This document shows, one piece after another, positions 12,381 to 25,114 of a stretch of 64,000 bases of DNA; the first letter of the stretch is position 1; the number at the start of each line of letters is the position of its first letter. A program made the translations under genes and the position numbers. Below the pieces are notes generated by a model. The model had not been told where the DNA came from. It searched no databases and saw only the letters and a list, made by a program, of their open reading frames with translations. The stretch comes from Undaria pinnatifida (lineage: Eukaryota > Sar > Phaeophyceae > Laminariales > Alariaceae): assembly GCA_012845835.1 (NCBI GenBank), contig JABAKD010000007.1, positions 14,223,342 to 14,287,341 of the forward strand, read 5' to 3'.

Positions 12381-14906
12381 CACTCCAGCTTTGAGATCGA
12401 AGATTTTGTCGAAACCCATCGTTGCAAGCTGTGTGTGATACTCCGATCTCGCGTATTATTGCTGGGTGTGTGTCCTCATTCATTACATAGGCCGGCGACC
12501 CCCCCTTGGAACCACACCAGTAGTGCAGCTGGTACGAGGGTCAACAAGGTGGTGTTAGTGAATCCGTGCGCGGAAACTGTTAACCCCGTATTTGAGGGGG
12601 TTAAACTGTGACAGCCGTGGAAAGAAACGCATCGGTTTATCAAATATATTAATATGCTGTAAGTCGCACAATCAATGAGGAAAGGGCGGAGTGTTCGAAG
12701 GCTCTTCGGGGGGGTACGGGGGGGGGACGGCGGCGGTAGGGGATTTAAAAAAGCTTAGGTCGCATAGATGCAGGGACTTGCATTGCACGTGGTGATAGGT
12801 TTAGGCGATGGTTCGGGTGCTAGGAAGGGTGGGGGCGTAAAGGGGTGGAGGGTGGGGAGGGAATGAATTGGAGACACGTCTTGGATGGCTGGAAAGGTAA
12901 TGAGGTGAAATGAGCTACTTGGTAGTGTTCATTACTACGGCGAATTTGACTTGAAGTGGGGCGTTTGAACAAGAGAGATCGGGGGGGGAGGGGACGGGGG
13001 GGACAATTTAATATATATATGATTTTTTACGCTAGGCCATGTTTTCATGAGCACCACTAACAAGAGCACCAGACATGGACGCGACATCTACAGGGCCACA
13101 ACATCTTCGACGACAGTGGGGAGAATACAGGACGTATAATCGTGCACTAGATAATAATATTGTGAAAAGGAAGTACAGACAGATATGTTAACACTGCGGT
13201 AGACCACACTACCAACCTATTACGCAGGGTATTTCGTGCTTATCTGCCGTCTGCAAGATCGCCTGACAGCCTGTACCAAACGCAGTAGAATATGCCTAAC
13301 GAAATAAAGTCACCCTCCTGTTTAATATTGGTGACATTGCATGCCCGCATCACCTCGCTTGCTGTATGTGTAAGATGCATCTCTGTCTTATAATTGGTAG
13401 CCTCAGAGACCCGCATCGACACGATTAAAACAATGTTCCTAAAATCGTACGTTTCAGCCAATAATAATGGGAAAAGGGAGTACAGGCAGGTATTATGTAT
13501 GTCAAAATTGCGGTAGACCACACAACCAACCCATTGCATGGGGTATTTCGTACATATCGTCTGCACGATCGCATTCCAACCTATGCCAAGCGAAGTATGA
13601 GTAACGGAGTGGCGTACTTGAGCGCGGGTACACCAAGCGTTCCTCTCAAAAAAACTGAAGATTCGCACTTCTCTCTCTCGTGGTCAATGATGGTGACGTT
13701 GCATCACCACATCACATCGCCTGTTGTATTTCCAATATAATATATAGATCTCTTTCATAACATTCCCGATGTCAGAAAATAATGGCAACTATTAAGTGGT
13801 TGCAAGTCTATCTTGCGAGCCATATACAACAACAAATCATAAAGCTTTAACACGTTCTTTACCGCATCTAAAGATTGCGTCACATACCACATGTAAATAT
13901 CAAATAAATAAAAATCAATACCAGGAAGGTGATATATGAAGGGATGTCTTCTTGCCACAATCGTCAGATTTGTCCGCTTAAAGGACTCTATTTTTTCCGC
14001 GCACACATTGAAGTGCCCCGCCCACTCCCGCCCCCCCTTCCCGCCCGATCCTCTTGTCAAACGCCCCACCTTGAATCAAAACCTGCCTGAGAGTAGGAAA
14101 CAATACCAACTAGCTGCTATCACCTCATTATATTTCTAGCCATCCATATCGTACGTCCAATTCATTCCCTCCCCCTCTTTTTTTTGTTTCTTTTTTTTTG
14201 CGCCCTTTTGTTTAAACGACCCACTTACAATCGAAATCGGCCCGAAAAATAACACTTCTACGCAACTGCTATCACGTCATTATCTTTCTAGCCATCCATG
14301 ACGTAGCTTTCATTCATCCCCCAGCCCTCTCCCCCCCCAACGCCCCCTCATTCCCCACCATCCGCACCATTTGCCTAGATCAAGTACCACGCGTATAGCA
14401 ACCCCTGCATCTATCCGACATGAACATGTTGAGGAAAACACCCTCCCCCCCCCTCCCCCCCACGAACGCTCCGCCTTCCCCTCACTCTCTCCTCACTGGT
14501 TGTACCACTTTCAGCATAGGATTTTTTTAGTTTTCACACAGAGATTGAGCTGCCACGCCCACCCTCCCCCCTCTCTTGATCAAACCTAGGCTCCCACGTC
14601 ATAAAAACCTCCGCCCTCCCCTCACCGGTTATTCGACTTTCAGGAGTTACTTCATAAACTGATGCATTTCCTTCCACAGTCACAGCTGTCAGATTTTGTC
14701 CCCCTCAGAAACGGGGTTTATAGTTTCCGCGCACAGACTGACTAACATCACCCTGTTGACCCTGATAGCTACTGTGTAGTTGCAAGGGGAGTCGACCACC
14801 TATATCCTTGATGAGGACACACAACCCGTCATACGCGCGATCGGAGTATCACACACAGCTCGCAAAGATGAGTTTTGACCACATCCTCGATCTCACATCT
14901 GAAGTG
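12381..14906. mobile_element. Foldback element with both arms, carrying an internal insertion
   Basis: The left arm starts CACTCCAGCTTTGAGATCGA (12381). The right arm, in reverse complement, ends at 14906 followed by TA. Both carry the family block with GGGTCAACAGGGTGATG-type sequence (left arm ACAAGGTGGTG) and the GACAAAATCTGACAGC segment. G-rich on the left arm, C-rich on the right. The middle (about 13021-13755) is a different repeat family. The left TA is mutated to TC. Confidence 0.6.
13021..13755 (+). repeat. Internal repeat block with a direct duplication
   Basis: 13148-13310 and 13460-13620 are diverged direct copies (GCGGTAGACCACACnACCAAC, GGGTATTTCGT). Further fragments occur at 5636-5720 (inverted) and 52880-53020. 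It lies between the two arms of the foldback element. The 142-residue minus-strand frame at 13240-13668 is a shadow of the repeat. Confidence 0.5.
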
Positions 14907-14942
14907 TATTTTCCTATATTATTATGATTAATGATGAGAATA
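14907..14942. other. AT-rich spacer between two head-to-head foldback copies
   Basis: A 36 bp AT-rich spacer flanked by TA on each side separates the head of the minus-oriented arm (ending 14906) from the head of the plus-oriented copy (starting 14943). Confidence 0.6.
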
Positions 14943-16075
14943 CACTCCAGCTGTGAAATCGAATATTTTGTCGAAACCTATCTTTGCACGCTGTGTGTCA
15001 TACTCCGATCGCGCGTATTGAGGGTTGTGTGTCCTCAAAAAGGATATAGGTCGGCGACTCCCCTTGCAACTACGGAGTAGTTACCAGGGTCAACAGGGTG
15101 ATGTTCGTCAGTCTGTGCGCGGAAACTATAAAACCCGTTTTCGAGGGAGCACAGTATCTGACAGCTGTGGAAGGAAATGCATCAGTTTATGAAGTGACTC
15201 CTGTTAGTCGAATAACCGGTGAGGGGAGATCGGAGGTATTTATGACGTGGGAGCCTGGGTTTGATCGAAACGGAGCAGAGTTGGGGGGGGGGGGGAGGGT
15301 GGGGGCAGCTCAAATTGTTCGTGGAAACAATAAATCCTTCGAGGGGATAAATGTGACAGTTTTGGAAAGAATGCACCAGTTTATCATGTATATATGACCA
15401 AGGCTACGGTAGGGGGGGTACCCCCATTTTCAGTGGTGTGTTTGAGCCACTTGCACGAGTGACTCTGTACCCCACGGATGAAAATGGTTTGGGCAGTTGT
15501 TTTGGTGCAGCTTAGATCACCTTTGAAATGCGGATTAATTTCGTCAATGTAAAGCATGAAGAAAACGTAATATCGCATAGGAACAAAGCGGTTACTCGCC
15601 CGAGTGACCCCTAGCCACTGAAATTAAAGGCCCAAAACGGGACCCCCCTACCGTAGCCTGGGTGATTATATATATGTCAATCGTGCAACTAGTGAGTAGA
15701 GTGCGGAGTGTTCGAGAGGGTGGGGGTGGGGTGGGGTGGGGGGGTGGGGAGGTGGGGGGTGAGGGGGTGGTGAGGTGGGGGGTGGGGGAAGGCGGGGGTG
15801 GGGGTGGGGGTGGGGGTGGAGGTGGGGGTGGGGAAGGGAAGGGCTTTACACGGCGTAGATGTAGGAATTTGTTATACGTGTGGTGCTTGGTCTAGGCGAT
15901 GGTGCGGGTGGTGGGGAAGGAGGGGCCATTCGGTGCTGGGGGGGGGGGGGGGAGCAGCGGTATGGATAGCTCTAGAATGATAATGAGGTGATAGCAAGTG
16001 CGTGGAAGTGTTTATTACTGTGGCGGATTTTGATATTAGGTGGTTCGTTTGAGGAAGGAAGAGCGAGGGGGGGCG
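14943..16075 (+). mobile_element. Foldback element, half copy (+), with nested MITE
   Basis: Starts TA|CACTCCAGCTGTGAAATCGA and follows the family order through the poly-G segments at 15281-15305, 15720-15835 and 15939-15951. A MITE is inserted at 15402-15658. No inverted partner arm follows. Confidence 0.62.
15402..15658. mobile_element. Nested MITE with GGCTACGGTAGGGGGG termini
   Basis: Left GGCTACGGTAGGGGGG, and the right end as its reverse complement CCCCCCTACCGTAGCC, 257 bp overall. Inner copies of TTTCAGTGG also face each other. It interrupts the foldback copy at the point where other copies read ATGTATATCCTG. A target duplication could not be fixed with confidence. Confidence 0.62.
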
Positions 16076-16246
16076 GAGGAAGGGATAGTATATATCATAG
16101 CTGACGCAATACATGGGTTCGCCAGCACAAGGCAAAACATGAAAACGGGAGTTAGCCTACGATGTGCCAAGTCACTACTTCTGGTACATACGTCGCAATA
16201 CTTGCACCTGAAAAATATTGTTCGTCCGGCATATTGAATGCGGATA

Positions 16247-17293
16247 CAGTAGCGGCCCCGATATAGCGGCATGTAGTGCCAGGCGGCAAAATTGCCGTTA
16301 TTCAGGGCAACTCCGCTATACCCATATAGCGGTGATTTAGCCGCTAATGAGTCCTCAATAGCGGTATATTTGCCGCTATGGGGGAAAACAGCTTCGTACT
16401 TGTGTTTACAACGCCAGATTGATTCTCACGAAATCTTCGCCTCTGCGCGCTGTAAGTTAGTGGCATGTGTTCTACTGACAAGGTATGATGCTGTGTCATT
16501 GTTATTGCCTTCACTGCTCGTGTATTGCTCGTGTATTGCTCGTGAATCCATGCAGACGGTCTGTCCATCTCCTGCCCACCACTCCCCGTACTGTACTTGT
16601 ACTCGTACTGCTGTCGAGGCCTCCTACTCTTGTGCAGCCTACGAGTGTAACCTGATGTACGAAGGATAAAAAAAAGAATCAGTCGAAAAGAAAGGCCACA
16701 CCGCGTAGCGCGCATGTTTTTTCATCACGGACCATGTATTGATCACCTCTACACGTACCAGAACTGGCCGAACATTTCGTACGCTGAACCAATTGATGCA
16801 TCAAATGATGACATCAAACATCACCCCTCTGTGACAGTACATCAACTCCTGCCTTAACGCTTTGGCGCAGGTTTCTGCCGAATAAAGTCCGCAGTGATTA
16901 AAAGAACGCTCTGATGTCCGACTGCCGTCCCGGTGTAGCGGACTTTGATGCGAGAAATGCCATCTTGACCCTACGTAGCAAGTATCCGGCCTGACGCATA
17001 CCGTACGCCTCTCTCTGCGTAATTCTCTAGAGAATTCACCTCTGCGTAATGTACTGCTGTACTGCAGCTGTACTGCTGTATGGATCCTGTATCTCACTGC
17101 TGTAGGGGGTCCTGTGGACAGCAGATTGCCGCTATCGCGGTGGCGAAATACCTCAAATTGCCGCTAATGAGGGCCCGATCCTGAGTAGCGCGCATTTGCC
17201 GCTATATCGGGTCGAGATGGTGTCAAGAGATTTTCGTGCCGCTATTTAGGGCATTTCGCTATTCAGGGTGCCGCTATATCGGGGCCGCTACTG
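16247..17293. mobile_element. Pogo-like non-autonomous DNA transposon, 1047 bp
   Basis: Perfect 25 bp terminal inverted repeat starting CAGTAGCGGCCCCGATATAG, flanked by TA on both sides (16245-16246 and 17294-17295). Subterminal regions carry many dispersed AGCGGCA/TGCCGCTAT motifs on both strands (16256-16380, 17125-17285). The CAGT start and TA target duplication are typical of the pogo/Tigger branch of Tc1/mariner. No transposase frame is present; the 123- and 125-residue frames inside show no DDE features. Confidence 0.75.
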
Positions 17294-17295
17294 TA

Positions 17296-20128
17296 TGACA
17301 CAAAGCTTGCAAATATTACTTTCGACGAAATGTTCGATGTCACAGCAGCAGCTGTACGAGCTAATCATGGTATTTTCAAGAGAAAGTCCATATACAAGGG
17401 CCCGGCTACATACATGGGTGCCGGGTAGAGCGGGGAACGTGTTGGGGAGAGTTCCATATCGGACACGAACTATATAAAGGAATCCCAAGAATTTCGTCCG
17501 AAAATAATGGTTGGGAAGGTGTGCGTGTGTGCGCTACAACAGTACATCCAGAGAAGTAACGCTTGCACTGTCCAGGCGTATACTCTTGTCTTGTACACAC
17601 GTACACACTCGTATGATATGTGCGCTCGTGTGACTGCCCGGTGTGTAGCGTGTTTCAGAAATTTACCCCCTCTTTTCAACCATTCATCAATTCTTCATGT
17701 CTTGTATGTGTAACACTTTTCGGCACTATCTATCCAAGTAAGGGTGTATGGAGCCAAGAACATGAAGATAAAAAAATAGCTTTGGATGTCTTGTCCGGCG
17801 TTTTAGTACGGGATCGGCGGTTTACCTGCGAGTCTGCCGGCAGAGCACAACATTTCCTATTTGTGTGACGGCCTTGGAACAACTTCCGATACACCCCACG
17901 AAAAAAGGACTACCGGTTAATTGCGCGATCGACCGCCGGCCTAGGTTATCACGTTTCTTTGTCTTGGGGGAGCTTGCACCCTGCACTCTTGTTCGCTCTT
18001 GTTTATGTAGAACCTACCGCGTGCTCGATGGTCTCGCGGCAGCAGCACATCAGAACGTCCACCCGTACGATGCATTTTAACATGAACTTAAAGTGGTCGT
18101 TAGATTATCGGACAGAGTGAAGCGAGTACGACTAAACTTGCCACCGGCACTCGTATGCTGCAGTATGAGGTATCTGCTGTGGTTCTTGTTGTCGCGCCTG
18201 CTGCAAGCCGCAGAATATATTTTTATTAGTTGCGCCCTACGGCTACTGCTGCTACACTGGATGCTGTGATCATGCCTATATCGTCGGTTGGCGTCCGTGC
18301 TCGCCGTACATACTGCTGCTGATTCTGCGGTTCTCACCCCGTATATACGGGTTTCCTCGTACACCTTAACGTACGACGACGAGCAAAAGAAGAATGGTGA
18401 CATGAAATGACATGGAATATAGCCGCAAAGAAGCGAGCACAGCGGAACAGTGCGCCGTGGATCAACCGCGCTCGTCCATGCCTGCAGCAGGGAGAGGCAG
18501 AGAGAGGCAGAGAGAGGCTGCCGGTGTGTCCGTGGTCGTGCTAAAGCCACAGCGCGGCAAAGGTCGAACAGACGTCTCTACTGTTTGGTTTTGTCTCAAT
18601 ATTCCGGCATGATATTTTGTGCGTGTATACTATTTTGGGAGTTTTTAGGCACAAAACGCCTTGCCTGCGGATATTTCTGTCATTGAGTGGTTGTATGTCG
18701 TCTGTAAATTTTTTGTGTCACGTATTTGGTGCACCCACACTAAAAAATCGACTGAACAATTAGTAGGTGGAAAAACATCCGGTACAATGGTAGTAGTAAC
18801 ATTGACCTGCGTGCATAGTCTACATTGCAACAAAAAAATAAACACCAGGAAAGGTATAGAGACGAACAATATTATCGGAGTTTTCGACAAAATGGAAGGC
18901 CAAATGCATGAAATTCCCGAAGATCCCAGCCAAACATGGCCTGGACGGTCGCCTATGGGCGCCACTAAATATATTTGTTTTGTTAAACTCTCCAGAATTC
19001 CGGGATAATATAACAATATAACAACGATTTCTCACGGCTATCTTGGACATCACCTGCTTTAGAGAAATTGCCAAGCATATATTGGATTAGACGCAACGTA
19101 ACTATTTCGTGCCCTACACACACTTCGTTCCACGAAGTCAACAAACAACGTCGTGAACTCTGAACGAGGCCAGCTCGTTAGGTGATCCGCCCCCCCCTTG
19201 GTTTACAGCGCTCTCTCCACGGCTGGTGATTTGCTGCGGGCGCAGCTCTAGGCATCTGTTTAAAACAAGTATATTTGTCGGCTGATGTGTAGAAAACTGA
19301 GAAAAAACTATCTATCGTCTCGCTACAGGCGAAAGAAAGAATTTTGTGAAGGTCAACAGAACAACACAAGCAACGTCTCACGCCCTAAGGCATGGATAGA
19401 AGAGATGAATTCTTCAGCGTTGTCACCTACAGTATACCTCACTTATGTGACCTTGTCCGGAACGAATAGCAGTGGCCATGGGTTTTCTCTATCTCGAGTT
19501 CGAGGGTCAGTCGTGTCGGTTGGACAATGTTGATCAAGGCTTGAAAAAACAACGTAGAGAAAACGACCTGTCGGGACCGCATGATCAAAGAATGAGCCAG
19601 AAAGATAATATTTCAATCGTTTTTCCCCAATAGCGACGTTACCCGGAATCGTTCAGTCAGCAACGTGCCCTTTTGGAATCGACCAATTGTGTGAGGACAC
19701 AAACCTACAACCTGCATGTTCTCTTCGTGACGCTACTTCTTCTGCAACTATATAAGGTCAGATGCCAATACGCGATTCCTAAGACTCCATGCAGTATTCT
19801 ATTCATTTTCTGCATTTATTTGCGCACTACAACTCCTCCAGTCAAGAGTAAAAGAAATGCTTTAGCATGCCGCCCAAAATCCAATATTGTGCCCACTTTT
19901 CGCTTGCCTCTCTGAGCCCCCGCACGCGTTCACGGCGAGGTGAATAGGGGGACCGAAGGGCGAGGGGCATTGAAGCCGATTCCCGAGGAGATCGCTAGAA
20001 GAAATATGAACGCTATAGACATTTTAAAGTGTCGAGATTCCAATGCTGAGGCCGACACGGTGAAACAAATCTAATGATTGTCTGGCATCGTATTTGTCAT
20101 ACACAAATATATTATAAAAATATAAATA
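17296..20128. other. Intergenic stretch without a recognised gene
   Basis: Mostly unique-looking sequence. A GAGAGGCA tandem lies at 18480-18512. Open frames at 18077-18550 and 18645-19016 (minus) and 18661-19008 (plus) overlap on opposite strands and contain no motif I can name. Confidence 0.5.
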
Positions 20129-21963
20129 CACTCCAGCTGTGAGATCGAATATTTTGTCGAAACTCGTCTTTGCAAGCTGTGTGCGATACTCCGATCGCGC
20201 GTATTACGGGTTGTGTGTCCTCTTTCAGGATAGAGGCCGGCGACTCCCCTTGCAACTACAATGTAGCTATCAGGGTCAACAGGGTGATGTTAAGCAGTCT
20301 GGTGCGCGAGAACTATAAAACCGGGACAAACTCTGACATCTGTGTGGAAGGAAATGCATCAGTTTATCGAGTGAATCCTGTTGGAATAACCGGCGAGGGG
20401 AGGGCGGATATTTGAAGGACGCGGGGGCTGGATTTTGGTAAAAAGGGTGGCGGGAGGGGGGGAGGGGGGGGGGGACAGGTGGGGCAGCTTAATTTGTTCG
20501 TGTAAACTATCAATACTTCTTGTGAGAGAGGGGGGGGGGAAAGTGCCTGGCGGGGGGGGGGGGGGGGGGGCTTAGGTCGCATAGATGTAGCGGTTTGCTA
20601 TACGCTTGGTGCTGGGTTTAGGCGATGGTGCGGGTAGTGGGAAAGGAGGTGGCGTTGGGGGCGAGGGGGGTTGGGGATTGCCGCAGCGGCATGGACGGCT
20701 CTAAAGCGATAATAAGGCGATATCCAGAGCGTGGAAGTGTTTGTTACTCTGGCAGATTTCGATATTGGGTTGGGCGTTTGAGCAAGAGATAGCGAGGAAC
20801 ATAAAAACAAAGGGGCGGGGGGACGGGGGGAGGGAGGGCGGATATGAGTTGTAGGTACGGCATGGATGGCTTGAAGGATAGATATAATGAGATTATATCA
20901 GTTGGCTAGTAGTGTATACTACTATGGGAAATTTTGATTTTAGGTGGGGCGTTTGGACAAGAAGATTCGGGGGGGGGGGGGGCGGCGTGGGGGGGGGGGG
21001 GGGTTGGGGTGGCAGGATTTCAATATGTGCGCGGCAACTATAAACCCAAAGAATAACGAATCTGACGGTTGTAGCAAGAAGAAACTCCCATATATCATTT
21101 TCCTGGTAATGTGTACTATTCTAAAGTGTCTGATGTTACATGTAGTATGCTAACCAGTTCTTAGGTGTAGTAAACAACGTGTTAAAAGCGTCATAACTAT
21201 TCTATATAATGATTGTTCTTTCTTCGTTTTTTGTGACCTAAACCTATTGAAAACCCTTCCCCTCCCCCCCGCCCGTTTGTTTTGTCCCCGCTTTCTCAAG
21301 ATTAACGGCCACACGTAATATCCAAATCCCCCAGAGTAATAATCATTTTCACGCACCGGATATCACCTTTTTTTATTTCTAGAGCTATCCATTACGCTGC
21401 TGCAACCACCCCCCCCCTCCCCGCCGCCAATGGCGTCGCCATCCCACGTGGAGCAAACCCTTACACCTATGCGACCTAAAGCCCTTTCGCCCCCACCCCC
21501 CCCCCCCACCTCCCCCCCACCCCCCCCCCCCACCTCCCCAACCCACCCCACCCCACCCCACCCTCACCCCCTCGAACACTCCGCCCTCTACTCGCTGGTT
21601 GTACGATGTATAGGATATACATGATAAACAGGTGCATTACTTCCAAAACCGTCACATTTTTCCCTTTAAAGGGTGTATAGTTGCCACGCACAGATTAGCT
21701 GCTTTTACCCCATGATATACTGATGCATTTCCCTCCACAGCTGTCAAATTTTGTCCCCCTCAGAAACGGGTTTTACAGTTTCCGCGCACAGACTGACTAG
21801 CACCACCCTGTTGACCCTGATAGCTACACTGCAGCTGCAAGGGGAATCGCCGACCTATATCCTTAATTAGGACTTACAACCCGTAATGCGGGCGATCGGA
21901 GTATCACACACAGCTGGCAAAGATGAGTTTCGACAAAATCTTCGACACCTCACAGCTGGAGTG
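20129..21963. mobile_element. Foldback element, full length, about 255 bp inverted arms
   Basis: Best complete copy. The left end CACTCCAGCTGTGAGATCGA (20129) and the reverse complement of 21710-21963 align over about 255 bp: AAACTCnTCTTTGC, GATACTCCGATCGC, CTATCAGGGTCAACAGGGTG, then GACAAA...GCATCAGT. The inner parts are G-rich on the left (20440-21000) and C-rich on the right (21400-21570), so the strand can fold back over most of its length. Left flank TA, right flank CA. No coding capacity; G/C-rich frames are low complexity. Confidence 0.72.
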
Positions 21964-24090
21964 CATTTTCATTTTCAATATATATATATATCGATGCCTG
22001 ACTATAAACTTTCCGACACAAATTACAAGTCATTGGAATAGTCACTAGTATACTACTTTATTTTTATAATATATATATATTTATACTAGTTTCTATATAG
22101 GCCTTAGAAGAATCACTGCATCAGTGTTGGCACTATTAATAGTATTAATAGTATTCATATTGGCACTAGTCACTAGTAGTGCTGTTCTTCCATTCGGCTA
22201 TCTCCAACTACCCTTATCCCTGGACATGTAGACTATGTATCGTAGTATACACAGCTACCCGTTCCCTGTATGATAACATGTACCCCCAACTCCCCTATCC
22301 CTGCAGGATAATTCCTCCTTATACTACGGGCTGCACGTCCATGGTCTTACCTCCCATTCATTGATAATTAATTGCACTATTTTGGCGGGGAGATGAGGTC
22401 ACTGTTTCGATGCACAGAGTCATCACACGTGTTTTTTTTCGCCTATATATGATACGAAAAGTTCAGCACATTTTTTAGCGAGAAGCTTGTCTTCATCAAA
22501 TTTACAAGCAATAGCACACATACATCTCATAATACGAGAGGGCGTGGTGGTGTCTTGAACTACAACAACTATTAATAGTCCCGTTAGTTACCCACACATA
22601 CATACATACATCACATAACATACGTCCCTGAGGTAGCTCACCAGGAGGTCGGGGTCAGGATCGTAGTACGTTTGGGTTGGTAGATGGGCCCATATATGTG
22701 TGAGTTTCCAACAAAGAGAGACGTAGAATGAAATTGTACTTTTTATTGCTTGATATCCGACAATGTAGAGCACATAGTGATCGTCAGTAGTAACAAAAAG
22801 CGATGACGAAGCGAAACAGCAAGAAGACTAGTCTACTGATATAATACGGCAAAGTTTAAACTTGCGTGGAACAGACGCCTGTGGATGCACCTAAATCAAG
22901 CCGCCCGTTAACAACATTCTGATTGGACCTGTTCATCTGACAAGTAAAACTAAGAGTAAAGCTGTTTTTACCAAACAAGCGAAACTACCCTCCACCGCCT
23001 AATTGGTCCGTACTTCTCCAAACGCCAGCTATTGCTTTACACACTACATTCACTGCTGTGGTTGCAAAATTCCGGAAGTGAGGAATATGAACGACTCAGC
23101 CCACACTCTTGCGCTACCGCTTGTTTAGAAGGGGCAGATAGACAGCCCCCCGGGTTGTCTGCGCCACCCACACATTTGCACTCCCTGCCAAACATTCTGG
23201 TGGAGGTTTTGTCCTTCGGGTTCTTGACTTCGCGACTGAGTTATACCTGTAAAAAGGCGGCGCAGACTGCCCCCTTCCCTTTTGCCAAAACATCTCTTGT
23301 GCTATTTTTTAAGACCCGACTTGCACTGTGCCGGCAAGTTACACAATGATGGCAAATGCGGGAGCACTTGGTTGCAATTGTGACAGGTCCACCCTATCTC
23401 GTCGCCTGTCCTCCAGCACCTTGACCCTCCACCATCACCTCAGATAACTGAAGAACGAGGGCGCTGCGATAACCCAATGTTTGGAAATAGCACCTGCAGT
23501 GACTCCAATATTTCCGGGAGCGCGAAGTTGATTCGTGTTGGGCGCATGTTATCGTGTGCCCGAGCTGGCCGTAGGGTTCCTTGACATCGATGTGGTCGTG
23601 GTGGCTGTATCCCCACCGGCTTGAAGGCGTACTTGGATGGGTAGTTGGCGTCGTCAGTGGCAGAAAAACAATGCAATAACCACTTTACTACTGCAAAAAA
23701 ATGTAATCGCAAACCGTTCCAAAGCGATTTGCCACTTAGCATGTAGTTGCTGCTCTAAACGAGTTAAAGCGGCAGCGTGTGGCAACCGTAAATCGGGGAT
23801 GGATCCAACCCTACGAAGAGTGTGGACGCACGACATTTTGTTTGTCTCAACGACGGCGTTCACCCTGAACGACAACCCCAAATCGTCGAGAATGGTTACA
23901 GGGGATTTTGTTTGCGTGGTTTTCGTCGTGTACCTATTTTAGCCCTAGGGTATTCTTCAACCGATAGTAGGTTTTTGGCCTCAGTTTCAGTTTCACTTTT
24001 TGGGAGAGGTCATCAGCTCCAAAATCGAGGAGCATCAGGGAAAACCGGGTGCACTTCTATCATTGCAAAATATAAACACCGCCAATAACA
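21964..24090. other. No intact gene; AT-rich then transposase-flanking sequence
   Basis: 21980-22380 is AT-rich with ATAT and TAATAGTATTAATAGTATT runs. From about 22.9 kb composition rises toward that of the transposase remnant at 24.1-25.1 kb. The minus-strand frame at 23440-23742 may belong to the same element, but I see no motif in it. Confidence 0.45.
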
Positions 24091-24091
24091 C

Positions 24092-25114
24092 CTAATCAAA
24101 CTCGTTGAAGAACGTGACAACGCATTGGATGGGCCTTGAGGCGGGACCAGCGCCATCAACACCTGTTCGAAGCAGCTTTGAGAGTTTGTTGGAGATGTCC
24201 ATTTTCAGCACGATCCCGTGGACTTGATGTTGGCGGCGTTGAATGAAATCATCGGCGTCAGCTTACACCGAGAATGCAAGAAATGAAAACAAAGCAATTT
24301 CAGTCAAAAACGTATAGATATTTGACCTCCGCCACACAAAGGGCGGACCCCGCACCCTCATGTCGCAACATTTTTCTACATTGAACTCACTCGAACACAC
24401 CTCGCTCGCCACTCCTTGGACGAGCTGGTCGAGTTTCGTCACGGGTGCCCTCTCCATCCTTTCGCACCACACGATAAACAGGTACTGTGCTGAAGGGCAA
24501 ATGCCAGTGTATCCGTCCGGATCATCGAAGGACTCGAACCCGCTTTCCGCTGTCGTGAAACGTTTTCTGATACGCCTGCGCAGAGGCGTCGGTTTACACT
24601 ATAAAGCCCATTGCGTACACCGCGTAGCCAACCTCCGCTATCACGTTGCGGTGAACTGCATCACGTTGCGGTGAACTGCCGAGTTGCATGAAAGTAAAAA
24701 AGCAAAGAGGTCCGGGACGAGAAAAGGAAGTTGCGATAGTACCCCCTGCATCCCTCCCTGTGAACGACTCCACCACCCGTGCCTGGCAGCTCTGGAGATG
24801 GCAAGCGCCACAAGAAAAGGGTGGTAAACAAGAAGAGGGGAGGTCGGCATCTTGTGCTAGGATAAACGGTGGTGCGCACGACCACTTTCTTCTGCGCCAA
24901 AAAAGATGATACTATCACAGCGCCAGCTGAAAACCACCACATCATTAAACTTAGGCTTCCCCTTGTTATTCTCTCCGCAGCTCTGGCATTTGTAGAAGTA
25001 GTCCAAGAGGTCCCAACAGGAACCCCATTGAACAGCTCTCAGCGTCAGGTTCTGCGTCCATCTCTTGACAAGTACCTCTGTTGTTGTCTTGCAACGCGGA
25101 CAAGGCGGCCGTCC
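24092..25114 (-). pseudogene. Decayed transposase (zinc-ribbon, KDZ/DUF6729-like), minus strand
   Basis: Minus-strand pieces in three broken frames. First, 25114-24857: PPCPRCKTTTEVLVKRW, then DYFYKCQSCGENNKGKPKF, a two-pair Cys zinc ribbon. Second, about 24600-24263: FESFDDPDGYTGICPSAQYL then VWCERMERAPVTKLDQLV. Third, about 24262-24092: HGIVLKMDISNKLSKLLR then CVVTFFNEFD, resembling the LKxDxxxK...NEF strand around the first catalytic Asp of eukaryotic RNase-H-fold transposases. Stops and frame changes separate the pieces, so it is dead. The family label is from memory of motif style and is tentative; a helicase-free DNA transposon origin is the main reading. Confidence 0.5.
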
